In this document: positions 1 to 8,302 of the stretch, one piece after another
How positions within the stretch are numbered: position 1 is the first letter of the stretch
Layout of the letters: every line of letters begins with the position of its first letter
Assembly: GCA_946482075.1 (NCBI GenBank)
Contig: CAMLQG010000022.1
Location: 1 to 41,647 of the forward strand
Length of the DNA stretch: 41,647 bases
Reading direction: 5' to 3'
Origin: an uncultured Erythrobacteraceae bacterium
Lineage (GTDB): Bacteria; Pseudomonadota; Alphaproteobacteria; Sphingomonadales; Sphingomonadaceae
Notes under the pieces: generated by a model
Databases searched by the model: none
Told to the model about the DNA's origin: nothing
The model's input: the letters and a program-made list of their open reading frames with translations, nothing else
Position numbers and translations under genes: made by a program

Positions 1-94
1 CCGTTGCGCTTCACTGACACATCGCATGCGCAGCGAAGCGATCCTGTGCCTGCCGACCATGTATCCACGGGATCGTCCCAAGGGAGATGGCATC
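1..94. other. Left-edge region before the first gene
   Basis: No gene can be supported here. In-frame ATG codons at 26 and 59 could lengthen the following gene, but neither has a ribosome-binding site. The sequence AGGGAG at 81-86 sits 8 bases before the ATG at 95 and decides the start chosen for that gene. Any promoter probably lies outside the window. Confidence 0.5.
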
Positions 95-1135
95 ATGGCA
101 GGAATCGACGAAAGCCCGCTGGGCAAAACCTTCTTCGTGCAGAATCACGATCTGGGGAGCTTCGGCACCTATGATGTGAAGGATGAGGACCGGCACCCGG
201 AAATCCGAGCGGACAAGCCGCATTTTTCGCTGACCGAGACCCAATATTACAGCTTCTGGGTGCCCGAGGCGAACCTGCATTGCTTCAACTGGGTCTGGTA
301 CCATCCCAATCTCGACACGGTGATGGCCGGAACGATGGCGTGGACGGGCATCCGGCCGGAATCGCTCTCCTGCGAATTGTTCAACTTCTACCAGCATATG
401 AGCGCGGACGTGTTCGACGGCCATTTCGGCAGGGCGAAGTTCGAGAACGGCTTTTCCGTCGATGCGGAAGATCCGGGCAAGCGTATCCGCATCCGCTATC
501 TCGATCGCGAGCGGGACACCCATTTCGACGTGCTGCAGACCGCGGTCACCGAGCCGCTGATGTGGCCCACCAGCAATCATTTCGAGCAGGTCATGCACTG
601 CACCGGCGAAGTCACTCTGCGCGGGAAGACCTATCCGGTCGATTGCCTTAGCGTCCGTGACCGGTCCTGGGGAGAATATCGCCCGGAAACGCCGATGAAC
701 ATCCCGCCCAACCATTGGGCCGTGGGGGCGGCGGACGAAGGCAATTCCTTCTGCATCGTGGGCACCGAGGACGAAGCGCTCGATCCGGTCTGGAAAGGCA
801 GGATGGCCTCGCCCACCAGCAATCCGCTGCGTTTCGGCTGGCTGATGGTCGATGGCGAGAAGTGCCTTGCCCGTTCGCTCAGCATGAAGGCCGAGTTCGA
901 GCCGGTGCACCTGATGCCCACCAGCGTGGTGATGGATGTGGAAGACGATCGCGGGCGCAAGCACAGGATCCGTGGCCGGCGCATCGCAGCCTCGCCGTTC
1001 CGGGCCTGGATCAACATCAACTGTTCCGTCACGCTGATGGAATGGGAATGGGCCGGCCGCATTTTCACCGGCGAGATCCAGACGGTGATGTTCGGGGACT
1101 TCTTCCAGGCCTGTTCCACTCTGCCGGAAGGCTGA
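95..1135 (+). CDS. DUF7064-like (AttH/CrtC lipocalin-like) protein
   Basis: A 346-residue protein with no signal peptide. It is rich in Trp and in beta-strand-like segments and carries a central SVRDRSWGEYRP motif. The D-x-SWG signature is typical of the DUF7064/DUF7065 proteins related to the AttH/hydroxyneurosporene-hydratase lipocalin-like fold. That fold usually binds or hydrates hydrophobic, terpenoid-like molecules, but the reaction of this subfamily is not known to me. The start at 95 is chosen for its AGGGAG ribosome-binding site; an upstream ATG at 26 would add 23 residues. The stop is one base from the start of the downstream APH-type phosphotransferase, so the two are almost certainly co-transcribed and may act on the same substrate. 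The family assignment rests on the motif and the neighbour and is moderately sure; the function is unknown. Confidence 0.7.
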   Translation: MAGIDESPLGKTFFVQNHDLGSFGTYDVKDEDRHPEIRADKPHFSLTETQYYSFWVPEANLHCFNWVWYHPNLDTVMAGTMAWTGIRPESLSCELFNFYQHMSADVFDGHFGRAKFENGFSVDAEDPGKRIRIRYLDRERDTHFDVLQTAVTEPLMWPTSNHFEQVMHCTGEVTLRGKTYPVDCLSVRDRSWGEYRPETPMNIPPNHWAVGAADEGNSFCIVGTEDEALDPVWKGRMASPTSNPLRFGWLMVDGEKCLARSLSMKAEFEPVHLMPTSVVMDVEDDRGRKHRIRGRRIAASPFRAWININCSVTLMEWEWAGRIFTGEIQTVMFGDFFQACSTLPEG

Positions 1136-1136
1136 A

Positions 1137-2534
1137 ATGGACGATCTCGACCGCAAGGTCGCGAACGCCACCAGCAGCCTGCTCAAGCGCTGGATCGTTG
1201 ACGGGATACTGCCGGAATCCGTGCGGACGGAAGCGGTGCTGGCGGTGACCGCGCTCGAATATGCCCTGGCGCGCGACGCGCTCGATCCCGGTTTCCGGGC
1301 CGACCTTCGTGCGGCCGAAGCCCGGCTCGCCGGCCAGCTTCGCGCCCAGCTCGGCGTTCCCGAGACGGTAGCGCGGGACGGCGTCGGAGGCGAACTTGCC
1401 GCTGCGATCGATGCAGGCGCGGCCGGCGCCTGGCTCGATCCGGCGGCGGAAGCGCAGGCGGCGAGCGATCTGCGCGCCTTCCTGGTCGCCTGGTACGAAC
1501 CGACCGATCCGGAGATCCGCGAAGGGACGCTGCCGATCTACCGCCCTTTCACGGTCACCGAAGACCCGCAGGCCAAGGCGCTGGTGATCACCCGCGAGAA
1601 GCTGCAGCCCTATCTCGATCGGCGCTTTCCCGATCGCGGGATCAAGGTCGTCAAGGTCGACGCGCTGCTCGGCGGCTATTCGAAATCGACCTATATCGTC
1701 GATATCGAGGAAGGCGGTCGGCCCAGCCGCTTCGTGATCCGGCAGGACCGGCCCGGCCTGCCGACAGGCTCGAGCGTGGTCGGCGAATTCGCGACGCTGG
1801 TGGACATCCACGCCGCGGGGGTGAAAGTGCCCGAGCCGCTCTGGGCCGAAGCGGATACCGCACCGTTCGGCGCGGGCATCATGGCGGTGGGCTATCGCAA
1901 GGGCGCGCCCGGCCGCGTCTTCCCGCAAGCGCCCGAACGCCGTCGCACATGGGTGAGCAACACCGCCAAGCTGATCGGATCGCTGCACTCCATCCGGCCC
2001 GAGAAGCAAGGCGACGTCCGGGTGTTCATGCGCGAGACGCTCGACCGGTTCCGCGAGACGCATCGCCGCGTCGAACGCAGCCCTCATCCCGGCATCGCTT
2101 TCGGCCTCGCCTGGCTGGAACAGCATCTCGACGATCTGGCCGGGCGGCCGGTCTGCCGCACCCATGGCGATCTCGCCTATCACAACATCCTGATGGACGG
2201 GGACGAGATCGTCGCGGCGCTGGACTGGGAATTCACGCAGTTCAGCGATCCGGTGGAGGACCTGTCCTATATCAAGCCGTTCATCGTCGAGTTGGGCTTC
2301 TGGGACGAATTCATGGCGGAATATTCCGGGATCACCGGCTTCACCTATGATGAGAAGGCCACTCGGTGGTTCGCGGTGTTCAACGGAGTGAGGATCGCGA
2401 TCTGCAATCTCACGATCCTCGATCTCGTGCTGACCAGCAATCTGACCGACATTCCGCTGATCGTGGCCGGCGCCAAGCTGCTCCAGAAATTCGAGATCCA
2501 GCTGCTGGATTCGATCGCGGAGCAGGCGGGCTAG
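1137..2534 (+). CDS. APH-fold phosphotransferase family protein
   Basis: A 465-residue protein. Residues ~165-440 form an aminoglycoside-phosphotransferase/choline-kinase-like domain. It has a Gly-rich nucleotide loop (LLGGYSKSTY, ~178-186), a Lys/Arg-bearing strand (RFVIRQDRP), the Brenner motif HGDLAYHN (343-350, catalytic Asp345 and Asn350) and the metal-binding DWE (363-365). About 130 extra N-terminal residues are helical and Ala-rich. The fold transfers phosphate from ATP to a hydroxyl. In catabolic clusters such proteins usually phosphorylate small or hydrophobic alcohols rather than antibiotics, so drug resistance should not be assumed. The ATG lies one base after the stop of the DUF7064-like gene (TGAAATG), showing tight coupling. 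The 3' end meets the convergent small secreted gene 3 bases away. Fold assignment is secure; substrate unknown. Confidence 0.85.
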   Translation: MDDLDRKVANATSSLLKRWIVDGILPESVRTEAVLAVTALEYALARDALDPGFRADLRAAEARLAGQLRAQLGVPETVARDGVGGELAAAIDAGAAGAWLDPAAEAQAASDLRAFLVAWYEPTDPEIREGTLPIYRPFTVTEDPQAKALVITREKLQPYLDRRFPDRGIKVVKVDALLGGYSKSTYIVDIEEGGRPSRFVIRQDRPGLPTGSSVVGEFATLVDIHAAGVKVPEPLWAEADTAPFGAGIMAVGYRKGAPGRVFPQAPERRRTWVSNTAKLIGSLHSIRPEKQGDVRVFMRETLDRFRETHRRVERSPHPGIAFGLAWLEQHLDDLAGRPVCRTHGDLAYHNILMDGDEIVAALDWEFTQFSDPVEDLSYIKPFIVELGFWDEFMAEYSGITGFTYDEKATRWFAVFNGVRIAICNLTILDLVLTSNLTDIPLIVAGAKLLQKFEIQLLDSIAEQAG

Positions 2535-2537
2535 GGC

Positions 2538-2894
2538 TCAGTCGCAGGCGGAACGATCGCCCGCCTTGCAGGCGGCGACTGCGCGGCGCCATTCGGCCAT
2601 GTCGCGATCATACTGCGCCTTGGCGCGCTCATATTCGCGCAGGCGCGCGGCGTAGTCGGCATTGCGTCCGCCATAGCTGCCGCCGGCCTGCGGTGTCTGC
2701 CAGCCCTTGGCATATTCGGCGTCACGTTCGCGCACCCTGTCATGTTCCTGGCGGTTGAGTTCGCGCACCCCGTCGCGATCGCGTTCGCGCGCGGCGACAT
2801 CGCTCATTTCCGGATCGCGCGGATCGTCCGCCAGCGCAGCGGCGGGCAGCATCGTCGCGATGAATATCGCGCATGCCAGAGAATGGACCCTCAT
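2538..2894 (-). CDS. Small secreted, charge-rich hypothetical protein
   Basis: A 118-residue protein. The first ~22 residues form a Sec signal peptide (MRVHSLACAIFIATMLPAA, then ALA/DD cleavage). The mature part is highly hydrophilic, rich in Arg, Asp, Glu and Tyr, with heptad-like helical stretches (REYERAKAQYDRDMAEWRRAV). Two cysteines near the C-terminus (AACKAGDRSACD) could form a disulfide in the periplasm. A good ribosome-binding site (AAGGGGAAAA) precedes the ATG at 2894. It lies downstream of, and on the same strand as, the acylphosphatase gene with an 82-base gap. I do not recognise a family and no function can be assigned. The signal peptide and codon pattern support it as a real gene. 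Confidence 0.7.
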   Translation of the reverse strand: MRVHSLACAIFIATMLPAAALADDPRDPEMSDVAARERDRDGVRELNRQEHDRVRERDAEYAKGWQTPQAGGSYGGRNADYAARLREYERAKAQYDRDMAEWRRAVAACKAGDRSACD

Positions 2895-2976
2895 GCATTT
2901 TCCCCTTCCAAGCCCGGCCGGATTACCAGCAGAGGGAAGCGTGGCGCAAACAGGTTGCGATGGAATGAAGCGCGGC

Positions 2977-3252
2977 TCACGCCGTGGGGCGGCGCGTGAA
3001 GCCTTCGGAGGGTTCGGGCGCGGCGTCTTCCACGCGCACCGCGTCGACCCGCGCGGCAGGTGAACCCCGGTGCAGCCATTCGACGAAGCGGGCGAGCACG
3101 GCGGCGTCCGCTTCCGCGTGGATTTCCACGCTCCCGTCCCGCCGATTGCGGACCCAGCCCGTCACGCCCAGTTCACGCGCCCTGGCGGATGTCCAGTCGC
3201 GGAAGAAGACGCCCTGGACATGGCCGTCGACGATGATGCGGCGTGCGGCCAC
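2977..3252 (-). CDS. acyP: Acylphosphatase
   Basis: A 91-residue protein matching the full length of the acylphosphatase family (EC 3.6.1.7), which hydrolyses carboxyl-phosphate bonds in the cytoplasm. The signature VDGHVQGVFFRDW (residues 8-20) holds the phosphate-binding loop and catalytic Arg18. The second signature GWVRNRRDGSVE (32-43) supplies the catalytic Asn36. Translation starts at GTG 3252, one base after the stop of the MFS gene (TGAGGTG), so the two are coupled. It is a housekeeping-type enzyme and its link to the catabolic genes is probably only positional. Assignment is secure. Confidence 0.93.
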   Translation of the reverse strand: MAARRIIVDGHVQGVFFRDWTSARARELGVTGWVRNRRDGSVEIHAEADAAVLARFVEWLHRGSPAARVDAVRVEDAAPEPSEGFTRRPTA

Positions 3253-3253
3253 C

Positions 3254-4597
3254 TCAATCCACCAGCGCGTGCGGCATGCTGGAGCGGCCGAGAGCGAACA
3301 GGATCATCGCGATACTCATCGCGCCGAGGCTGAACAGGCTCATTGAATGGCCAAGCATGGCTTCGTCATGGAAGAGCTTGTCGGTGATGGCCGCGATGAC
3401 CAGCGGGCCCAGCGTGGCGCCCACGAGATTGAGCGCGATCAGATAGATCGCCGACGCCTTGCCGCGCATGCTGGCGGGCGTCGTGATCTGGAGCGCGGCC
3501 GCGCCGATACCGGGATAGCCCATCATCAGGAACAGGCCGAGATTGAACAGCGCGATGGTGTGCCACGGGCTGGAGACCATATAGGCTGCGGCTGCGGCCA
3601 GCCCCGACAGCGGGGCAAGGACGATGAAATAGCGCAGATGCGCGTCCCGCATCCCCCGCTTGAACAGCCGGTCGACGAACCAGCCGTGGAAGGACAGCGC
3701 GACGGTCGCCGTGCCGATCTGGGTGAGGCCGAGCCACAGGCCAATCTGCCCCGTTTCCCAGTGATAGGTCCGTTGCATGAAGGCGGGATTCCACGCGAGC
3801 AGCCCCATGAAGAAGGCGATGCACATCGCGAAGGCGCCATGGTGGCAGAGATAGAAGCGCGCATGGCCGCGATAACGCCGGAACAGTTCGGCGAAACCGC
3901 TTCGCGCAGGGGCAGCCTGCCGGGACGTGATCATGCGCTTGCGTTCGGGCACCAGGAAGATCAGGAAGGCCAGCGCCAGGCTGGGCAGGCCGGTGAGGAT
4001 GAAGCCCATCTCCCATGGCGCGAGATGGCCGATCACGGGCAGCACGATGCGCGGGCCTTGCGAAAGCCAGTCGATCATCGCCCCGCCGACGATCAGCGAC
4101 ATGCCGCTGCCGAGATTGGCCCCGATCACGAAGATGGACAGCGGGAAGGCGAGCTTCGCGGGCGGAAAGGTATCCGCTAGGATCGCGAAGGCGGAAGGCT
4201 GGAGAGTGGATTCCCCGGCACCCACCCCGGCGCGGGCGGCGAACATCTGGGCGAAGGTCTGGGCGAGGCCCGATGCGGCCGCGCACAGGCTCCAGGCGAT
4301 AGTGCCCCAGAAGATGATCAGGCGACGGCTGAAGCGGTCGATCATCCATCCCACCGGCAGGCTGGCGACGACGAAGAACAGCGCGAAGGCAGCCCCTTGC
4401 AGCAGGCCGATCTGCATGTCGGTGAAGCCGAGATCCTGCTTGATCGGCTCGACCAGCAGCGAGATCATCTGCCGGTCCAGCGACCCGAAGCAGTAGAGCG
4501 TCGTCAGGATCGCTACCGTGCCCCAGGCGGAAAGCGCGCCGGGGCTGGTCTCCTCCTCCTCAGGGGCTTCGCCCGCCTCCGCCACCACATCTTCCAT
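3254..4597 (-). CDS. MFS transporter (spinster-like)
   Basis: A 447-residue inner-membrane protein with about 12 hydrophobic segments. It starts with an acidic cytoplasmic N-terminus (EAPEEEETSP), then TM1 with FGSLDRQMISLLVEPIK. The loop between TM2 and TM3 carries the MFS motif A version GWMIDRFSRR, and GAGESTLQPSAFAIL follows in TM4. This pattern is typical of spinster-like MFS proteins that are common in sphingomonad catabolic clusters and usually carry organic anions or hydrophobic acids. The start at 4597 (MEDVV) is chosen because the reading frame further upstream runs through a palindromic repeat and is low-complexity. The ribosome-binding site is weak, so the exact start is uncertain. 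The acylphosphatase gene follows after one base. Substrate unknown; uptake of the locus's substrate or export of a product is possible. Confidence 0.88.
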   Translation of the reverse strand: MEDVVAEAGEAPEEEETSPGALSAWGTVAILTTLYCFGSLDRQMISLLVEPIKQDLGFTDMQIGLLQGAAFALFFVVASLPVGWMIDRFSRRLIIFWGTIAWSLCAAASGLAQTFAQMFAARAGVGAGESTLQPSAFAILADTFPPAKLAFPLSIFVIGANLGSGMSLIVGGAMIDWLSQGPRIVLPVIGHLAPWEMGFILTGLPSLALAFLIFLVPERKRMITSRQAAPARSGFAELFRRYRGHARFYLCHHGAFAMCIAFFMGLLAWNPAFMQRTYHWETGQIGLWLGLTQIGTATVALSFHGWFVDRLFKRGMRDAHLRYFIVLAPLSGLAAAAAYMVSSPWHTIALFNLGLFLMMGYPGIGAAALQITTPASMRGKASAIYLIALNLVGATLGPLVIAAITDKLFHDEAMLGHSMSLFSLGAMSIAMILFALGRSSMPHALVD

Positions 4598-4939
4598 CGA
4601 GAATGTGTCGCGTGCCCGAACCGATCGCGCAACCTTGATGTGAAGGAAAAAGATTGGCGATCGAGGCGCGAACTTAAAAACTTCGCGATTGTACCGATTG
4701 CAGACATGGACGTGCATTTGCGTTTCGATGTTGTGCGCCAGTTCTCCCCCCCCCTGAGGGGGTGGGGTCAGGGGGTGGGGCGTCGCCCTACCCGCCGACG
4801 CTGGAGATGGAGGCGCTTCCCCACCCCCAACCCCTCCCCTGAAGGGGAGGGTGCTGCATGCCCTGAAACCCACGTCCGTGTTTGCAGTCGATACGATCGC
4901 CAAAACTTGCCGTTTCTCCAAAGCGGAAAAGCGCTCGCC
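4598..4939. other. Gene-free gap between the MFS and ALDH genes
   Basis: This 342-base interval holds no supported gene. Most of it is a long imperfect palindromic element (about 4676-4915, described separately). The remaining ~75 bases before the MFS start must hold that gene's promoter, although no clear -35/-10 pair is visible. Apparent extensions of coding frames across the interval on both strands come from the low-complexity repeat and were not accepted. Confidence 0.6.
4676..4915. repeat. ~240-bp nested imperfect palindrome (MITE/REP-like)
   Basis: The outer arms are 4685-4714 and 4871-4900. Read as reverse complements they agree at 25 of 30 positions, and all five differences are transitions. 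Four of them would still pair as G-U in RNA. The inner arms are G/C-run sequences (4743-4785 and 4813-4855), each containing its own small hairpin (CCCCTGAGGGGG and CCCCTGAAGGGG). The centre is GTCGCCCTACCCGCCGACG. No transposase or clear target-site duplication is seen. It may be a non-autonomous mobile element or a transcript-folding element that separates the ALDH and MFS transcripts. Confidence 0.7.
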
Positions 4940-6418
4940 CTAATCGAGATTGATCCACACCGCCTTGGTCTCGAGAAATTCCTGGAGATGCTCGATCCCG
5001 CTTTCCCGGCCATAGCCGCTGGCCTTGTAGCCGCCGAAAGGCACTGCCGGATCGCCCGCCTGGTAGCAGTTGATCCACACGACGCCCGCGCGCAGGCCGC
5101 CAGCCATACGGTGTGCGGTGGAGAGGTTCTGCGTCCACACCCCGCTGCCGAGACCGTATTCGGTGTCGTTCGCGCGGGCGATCACGTCTTCGGCATCCTT
5201 GAAGGGCAGAGCCGAGATGACAGGGCCGAAGATTTCCTCGCGCGCTATCGCCATGTCGTCGCTCACGCCCTTGAACAGGGTGGGGGCGACGAAGAAGCCG
5301 CCGTCATAACCGGCGCCGGTCAAGCGCTCGCCGCCGGCCAGCGCCACTGCGCCTTCCTGCGGGCCGCTGGCGAGATAATGCTGCACCACTTCCAGCTGGC
5401 GCGCGGAAACGAGGGGGCCGATCTGCGTGTCCGCCGCCGCCCCGTCGCCCACTTTCAGCGCCTTGCCGAAAGCGGCCACACGCTCGCAGAATTCGTCGTA
5501 GATGGGTTCCTGCACGAACAGGCGCGTGCCGGCCGAACAGATCTGCCCGGTATTGGCGAAGACCGCCATCGCAGCGCCGGCCACCGCCTTGTCGAGATCG
5601 GCGTCCGCGAAGACGATGTTCGGGGACTTGCCGCCCAGTTCCAGCGACAGGCGCTTGAAATTGCCCGCGCTCGCTTCGATCAGGCGGCGCCCCGTGCCGG
5701 TCGATCCGGTGAAGGCGATCTTGTCCACGCCGGGATGGGTGGCGAGCGCCTGGCCCGCATCATGGCCATAGCCGGTCACGATGTTGAGGACCCCGGCGGG
5801 CAGGCCTGCTTCGAGCAGCAGGTCGCCCAGCCGCAGCACGGTGAGCGACGCTTCCTCCGAGGGTTTCATCACCATCGTGCAGCCGGTCGCGAGCGCGGGG
5901 GCGATTTTCCACACGGCGGCGACCAGCGGGCCGTTCCACGGGATGATCGCGCCGACCACGCCGATCGGTTCCTTGACGGTAAAGGACCGGAAATCGCCTG
6001 GCATGGAATTCTCGATCGTCTCGCCATGGAGCGCGGTCGCCATGCCGGCATAGAACCGGATCATGCCGATCACACGCTGCCGCCGGGTTTTCGCCACGCT
6101 GATCGGCACGCCCATGTCGAGTACGTCGAGCCAGGTCAGTTCCTCGAAATGGGCGTCGATCAGATCCGCCCATTTGAGCAGCAATTCCTGGCGCTGGAAC
6201 GGTTTGAACTTCGACCATGCTCCCTCGAACGCCGCGCGTGCCGCTGCGACCGCGCGGTCGATATCCGCCGCGCCGCCCGCCGCGAAGCGCCCCAGCACTT
6301 CGCCGGTAGACGGGTTCACGCTCTCGATCGTCTGGCCCGACGCGGCATCCTGCCATTTCCCGTCGATCAGCAGCTGCTTGGCCGACGGAGTGAGGAAGGG
6401 ATGGGATATGGCATTCAT
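4940..6418 (-). CDS. NAD(P)-dependent aldehyde dehydrogenase
   Basis: A 492-residue protein, full length for the ALDH superfamily, which oxidises aldehydes to acids with NAD(P)+. Visible motifs are the substrate/cofactor loop IIPWNGPL (158-165), the NAD-binding FTGSTGTGR (236-244), the general base Glu260 in LSLELGGKSPN, and the nucleophile Cys294 in NTGQICSAGTR. The start ATG at 6418 lies two bases after the stop of the luciferase-like gene (TAA-AT-ATG), so it is the last gene of the BVMO-esterase-LLM-ALDH run. In that setting it probably oxidises an aldehyde or alcohol-derived aldehyde released after Baeyer-Villiger oxidation and ester hydrolysis, or the aldehyde from side-chain cleavage. 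A longer in-frame reading upstream overlaps the next gene and is rejected. Confidence 0.93.
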   Translation of the reverse strand: MNAISHPFLTPSAKQLLIDGKWQDAASGQTIESVNPSTGEVLGRFAAGGAADIDRAVAAARAAFEGAWSKFKPFQRQELLLKWADLIDAHFEELTWLDVLDMGVPISVAKTRRQRVIGMIRFYAGMATALHGETIENSMPGDFRSFTVKEPIGVVGAIIPWNGPLVAAVWKIAPALATGCTMVMKPSEEASLTVLRLGDLLLEAGLPAGVLNIVTGYGHDAGQALATHPGVDKIAFTGSTGTGRRLIEASAGNFKRLSLELGGKSPNIVFADADLDKAVAGAAMAVFANTGQICSAGTRLFVQEPIYDEFCERVAAFGKALKVGDGAAADTQIGPLVSARQLEVVQHYLASGPQEGAVALAGGERLTGAGYDGGFFVAPTLFKGVSDDMAIAREEIFGPVISALPFKDAEDVIARANDTEYGLGSGVWTQNLSTAHRMAGGLRAGVVWINCYQAGDPAVPFGGYKASGYGRESGIEHLQEFLETKAVWINLD

Positions 6419-6420
6419 AT

Positions 6421-7374
6421 TTATGCGCTTTCCTGGAGATTGCCGATGCGGTCCTTGAAGTCCGCGATGGTTTCGAGCCGCTGGGAATTGGCCATGCCGG
6501 TGTTGCGCTGTTCGGGCGCGTTGCCGCCCAGGCGGTTCCACATAATGGGCGATTCCGTGTTGAACGTGACGCGCGAGGCGCCCAGCCGCTGCCACATCAG
6601 GTAATTTTCGACACATTCGTCGAGCGTGCGGTCGCGCAGGCGGACAATGCCTTCGATGCCGATCGTGGCCGGATCGCGCCCGGCGGTACGAGCATGATCG
6701 TGCAGTTTGGCGATGCTCGCCCGGAGCTCGTCCTCCGGGAGCGAGGAAGGCGGATACCACCCGTCCGCGATCCGGGCCACCCGATCGAGCACGGCATCGG
6801 CTGCGCCGCCCAGCCAGATCGGGATCGGGCGCTGATCGGGAAGCGGGTTGATGCCCACGCCGTTCAGCTTGTGCCATTGGCCGTCGAACGTGACGGAATC
6901 CTGCGTCCACAGCAGGCGCAGCACTTCGACCTGTTCTTCCGACCGCTTGCCGCGATCGTGGAAATTCATGCCGAGGCCCTGATATTCGAGCTCGTTCCAG
7001 CCGGTGCCGAAGCCAAGCCTCAGCCGGCCGCCGGACAGCACGTCGATCTCCGCCGCCTGCTTGGCGAGCAGCACCGTCTGACGCTGGGGCAGGATGATGA
7101 CTCCGGTGGCGAACTCGATTCGCTCGGTGATCGCCGCCAGATAGCCGTAGAGCACCAGCGGTTCGTGGAACATGTCGTCCTTGGTGTAGATCGGCGGCGC
7201 ACCCTTGCGGGGCCGCCAATCCTTGTGGACTTCCATGTCCGCGCCCAGCACGTGATCGTAGAGCATGAGATAGTCGTAGCCGAGGTGCTCCGCTGCGAGC
7301 GCGAGTTCGCGGATATTGCGCGGATCGCGGCCGATCTCGATCTGCGGGACAGTGACGCCGAGCTTGATGGTCAT
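6421..7374 (-). CDS. LLM-class F420-type oxidoreductase (TIGR03619-like)
   Basis: A 317-residue luciferase-like TIM-barrel protein. It opens with IKLGVTVPQIEIGRDPRNIRE and continues with AEHLGYDYLMLYDHVLG. The central motifs are GVIILPQRQTVLLAKQAAEIDVLSGGR and LGFGTGWNELEYQGLG. This arrangement matches the LLM subgroup usually annotated as F420-dependent, although in sphingomonads FMN use is at least as likely. The start ATG overlaps the stop of the upstream esterase gene by four bases (ATGA), so the genes are translationally coupled. It sits between a BVMO/esterase pair and an ALDH and is probably a redox step on the same substrate, such as a monooxygenase or alcohol dehydrogenase. Family is sure; cofactor and reaction are inferred. 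Confidence 0.88.
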   Translation of the reverse strand: MTIKLGVTVPQIEIGRDPRNIRELALAAEHLGYDYLMLYDHVLGADMEVHKDWRPRKGAPPIYTKDDMFHEPLVLYGYLAAITERIEFATGVIILPQRQTVLLAKQAAEIDVLSGGRLRLGFGTGWNELEYQGLGMNFHDRGKRSEEQVEVLRLLWTQDSVTFDGQWHKLNGVGINPLPDQRPIPIWLGGAADAVLDRVARIADGWYPPSSLPEDELRASIAKLHDHARTAGRDPATIGIEGIVRLRDRTLDECVENYLMWQRLGASRVTFNTESPIMWNRLGGNAPEQRNTGMANSQRLETIADFKDRIGNLQESA

Positions 7375-8282
7375 GCGTCCGTCTCGTCCGCCGCGCAGGC
7401 TTCGCGCAGGAAATCCGCCAATTCCGCGATCGCGGCCAGCGCTTCCACCGTGTCGGGCTGGTTGAGCTGGAAGACATGCGCCATGCCCGGATAGACCGTC
7501 TCGATCACCGTGACGCCCGCGGCCCTGGCCTTTTCGGCCAGGCGGTGCGTGTCTTCCACCATGATCTCCCGCCCGCCGACCTGCATCAGCAGCGGCGGGA
7601 AGCCGGATAGATCGCCATAAAGGGGGGAAGCGTAGGGATCGTGGGGGTCCGCCCCGTCCAGATAGAGCGCGGCCGCGCTGCGCAGCATGTCTTGTGTGAC
7701 GCGCGGATCGTCCACGTCCGGCCGGGGGTCGCCGGTGACTGCCAGATCCGTCCAGGCAGAGAGAGTCGCGAGCGCGGCCGGCATCGGCAAGCCCGCATCG
7801 CGCGCCGCGATCAGCGTGGCGAGGGCAAGACCGCCGCCGGCCGAATCGCCCGCGAGCACGATCTCCTCCGGAGCGAGTTCCTCCAGGAGCTTGCGATAGG
7901 CGCCCAGCGCATCTTCCAGCGCGGCCGGGAAACGGTGTTCCGGCGTCAGGCGGTAGTCGGGGACGTAGGCCGGCAGCCGAGTGCCCCGCACGATGCGGGC
8001 CACGAGCGAACGATGGCTGGCGGGCGACCCCTTGGAATAGCCGCTGCCGTGCAGGAACAGGATCGCCCCGGTGCGGGCCTTGCCTGCCGGTACCACCCAC
8101 TCCGTCCGGCCGGGCCCCCGGGGATCGGCCACGATTTGCACGCCCGGTTCCGGCCGATCGCCGGCCCTGTCCATCTCCGCACGGCGCTGCGCCATTTCCG
8201 GCGCGGCCGCGGCAGAGCCGGCGCGGGGGCCGGTATAGGCGATCTCGCGAAGCGGCATATCCACTAGTGCATCCTGCCTCAT
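7371..8282 (-). CDS. HSL-family alpha/beta hydrolase (esterase/lactonase)
   Basis: A protein of about 303 residues of the hormone-sensitive-lipase type. The oxyanion-hole motif FLHGSGYSKGS lies near residue 77 and is a variant of the usual HGGG. The nucleophile is Ser147 in AGDSAGGGLA. The acid is in the QVGGREIMVED segment and the catalytic His is in GMAHVFQL near the C-terminus. It hydrolyses carboxyl esters or lactones. The BVMO gene ends 20 bases upstream, which fits a Baeyer-Villiger pathway in which this enzyme opens the ester or lactone made by the BVMO. The start is ambiguous: ATG at 8282 or at 8258 (MPLREIAY), neither with a strong ribosome-binding site. It overlaps the LLM gene by four bases. 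Confidence 0.88.
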   Translation of the reverse strand: MRQDALVDMPLREIAYTGPRAGSAAAAPEMAQRRAEMDRAGDRPEPGVQIVADPRGPGRTEWVVPAGKARTGAILFLHGSGYSKGSPASHRSLVARIVRGTRLPAYVPDYRLTPEHRFPAALEDALGAYRKLLEELAPEEIVLAGDSAGGGLALATLIAARDAGLPMPAALATLSAWTDLAVTGDPRPDVDDPRVTQDMLRSAAALYLDGADPHDPYASPLYGDLSGFPPLLMQVGGREIMVEDTHRLAEKARAAGVTVIETVYPGMAHVFQLNQPDTVEALAAIAELADFLREACAADETDA

Positions 8283-8302
8283 CGGCCAGGCTTGAACCTT
8301 TC

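Noticed and set aside
1137..2534. Aminoglycoside resistance gene
   Set aside because: Only the kinase fold is shared. The context and ~130 extra N-terminal residues argue for a metabolic substrate.
4598..4921. N-terminal extension of the MFS transporter by 108 residues
   Set aside because: The extension is translated palindromic repeat with Gly/Pro runs; family members start near MEDVV-like acidic N-termini.
4397..6604. Long plus-strand open frame opposite the ALDH gene
   Set aside because: It is the antisense of clear ALDH and MFS genes and passes through the palindromic repeat. High GC keeps antisense frames open, and the translation has no recognisable motif.
4940..7477. A fusion of ALDH with a 353-residue N-terminal domain
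   Set aside because: The extra part overlaps the luciferase-like gene in another frame. ALDH starts at 6418 with a normal family N-terminus.
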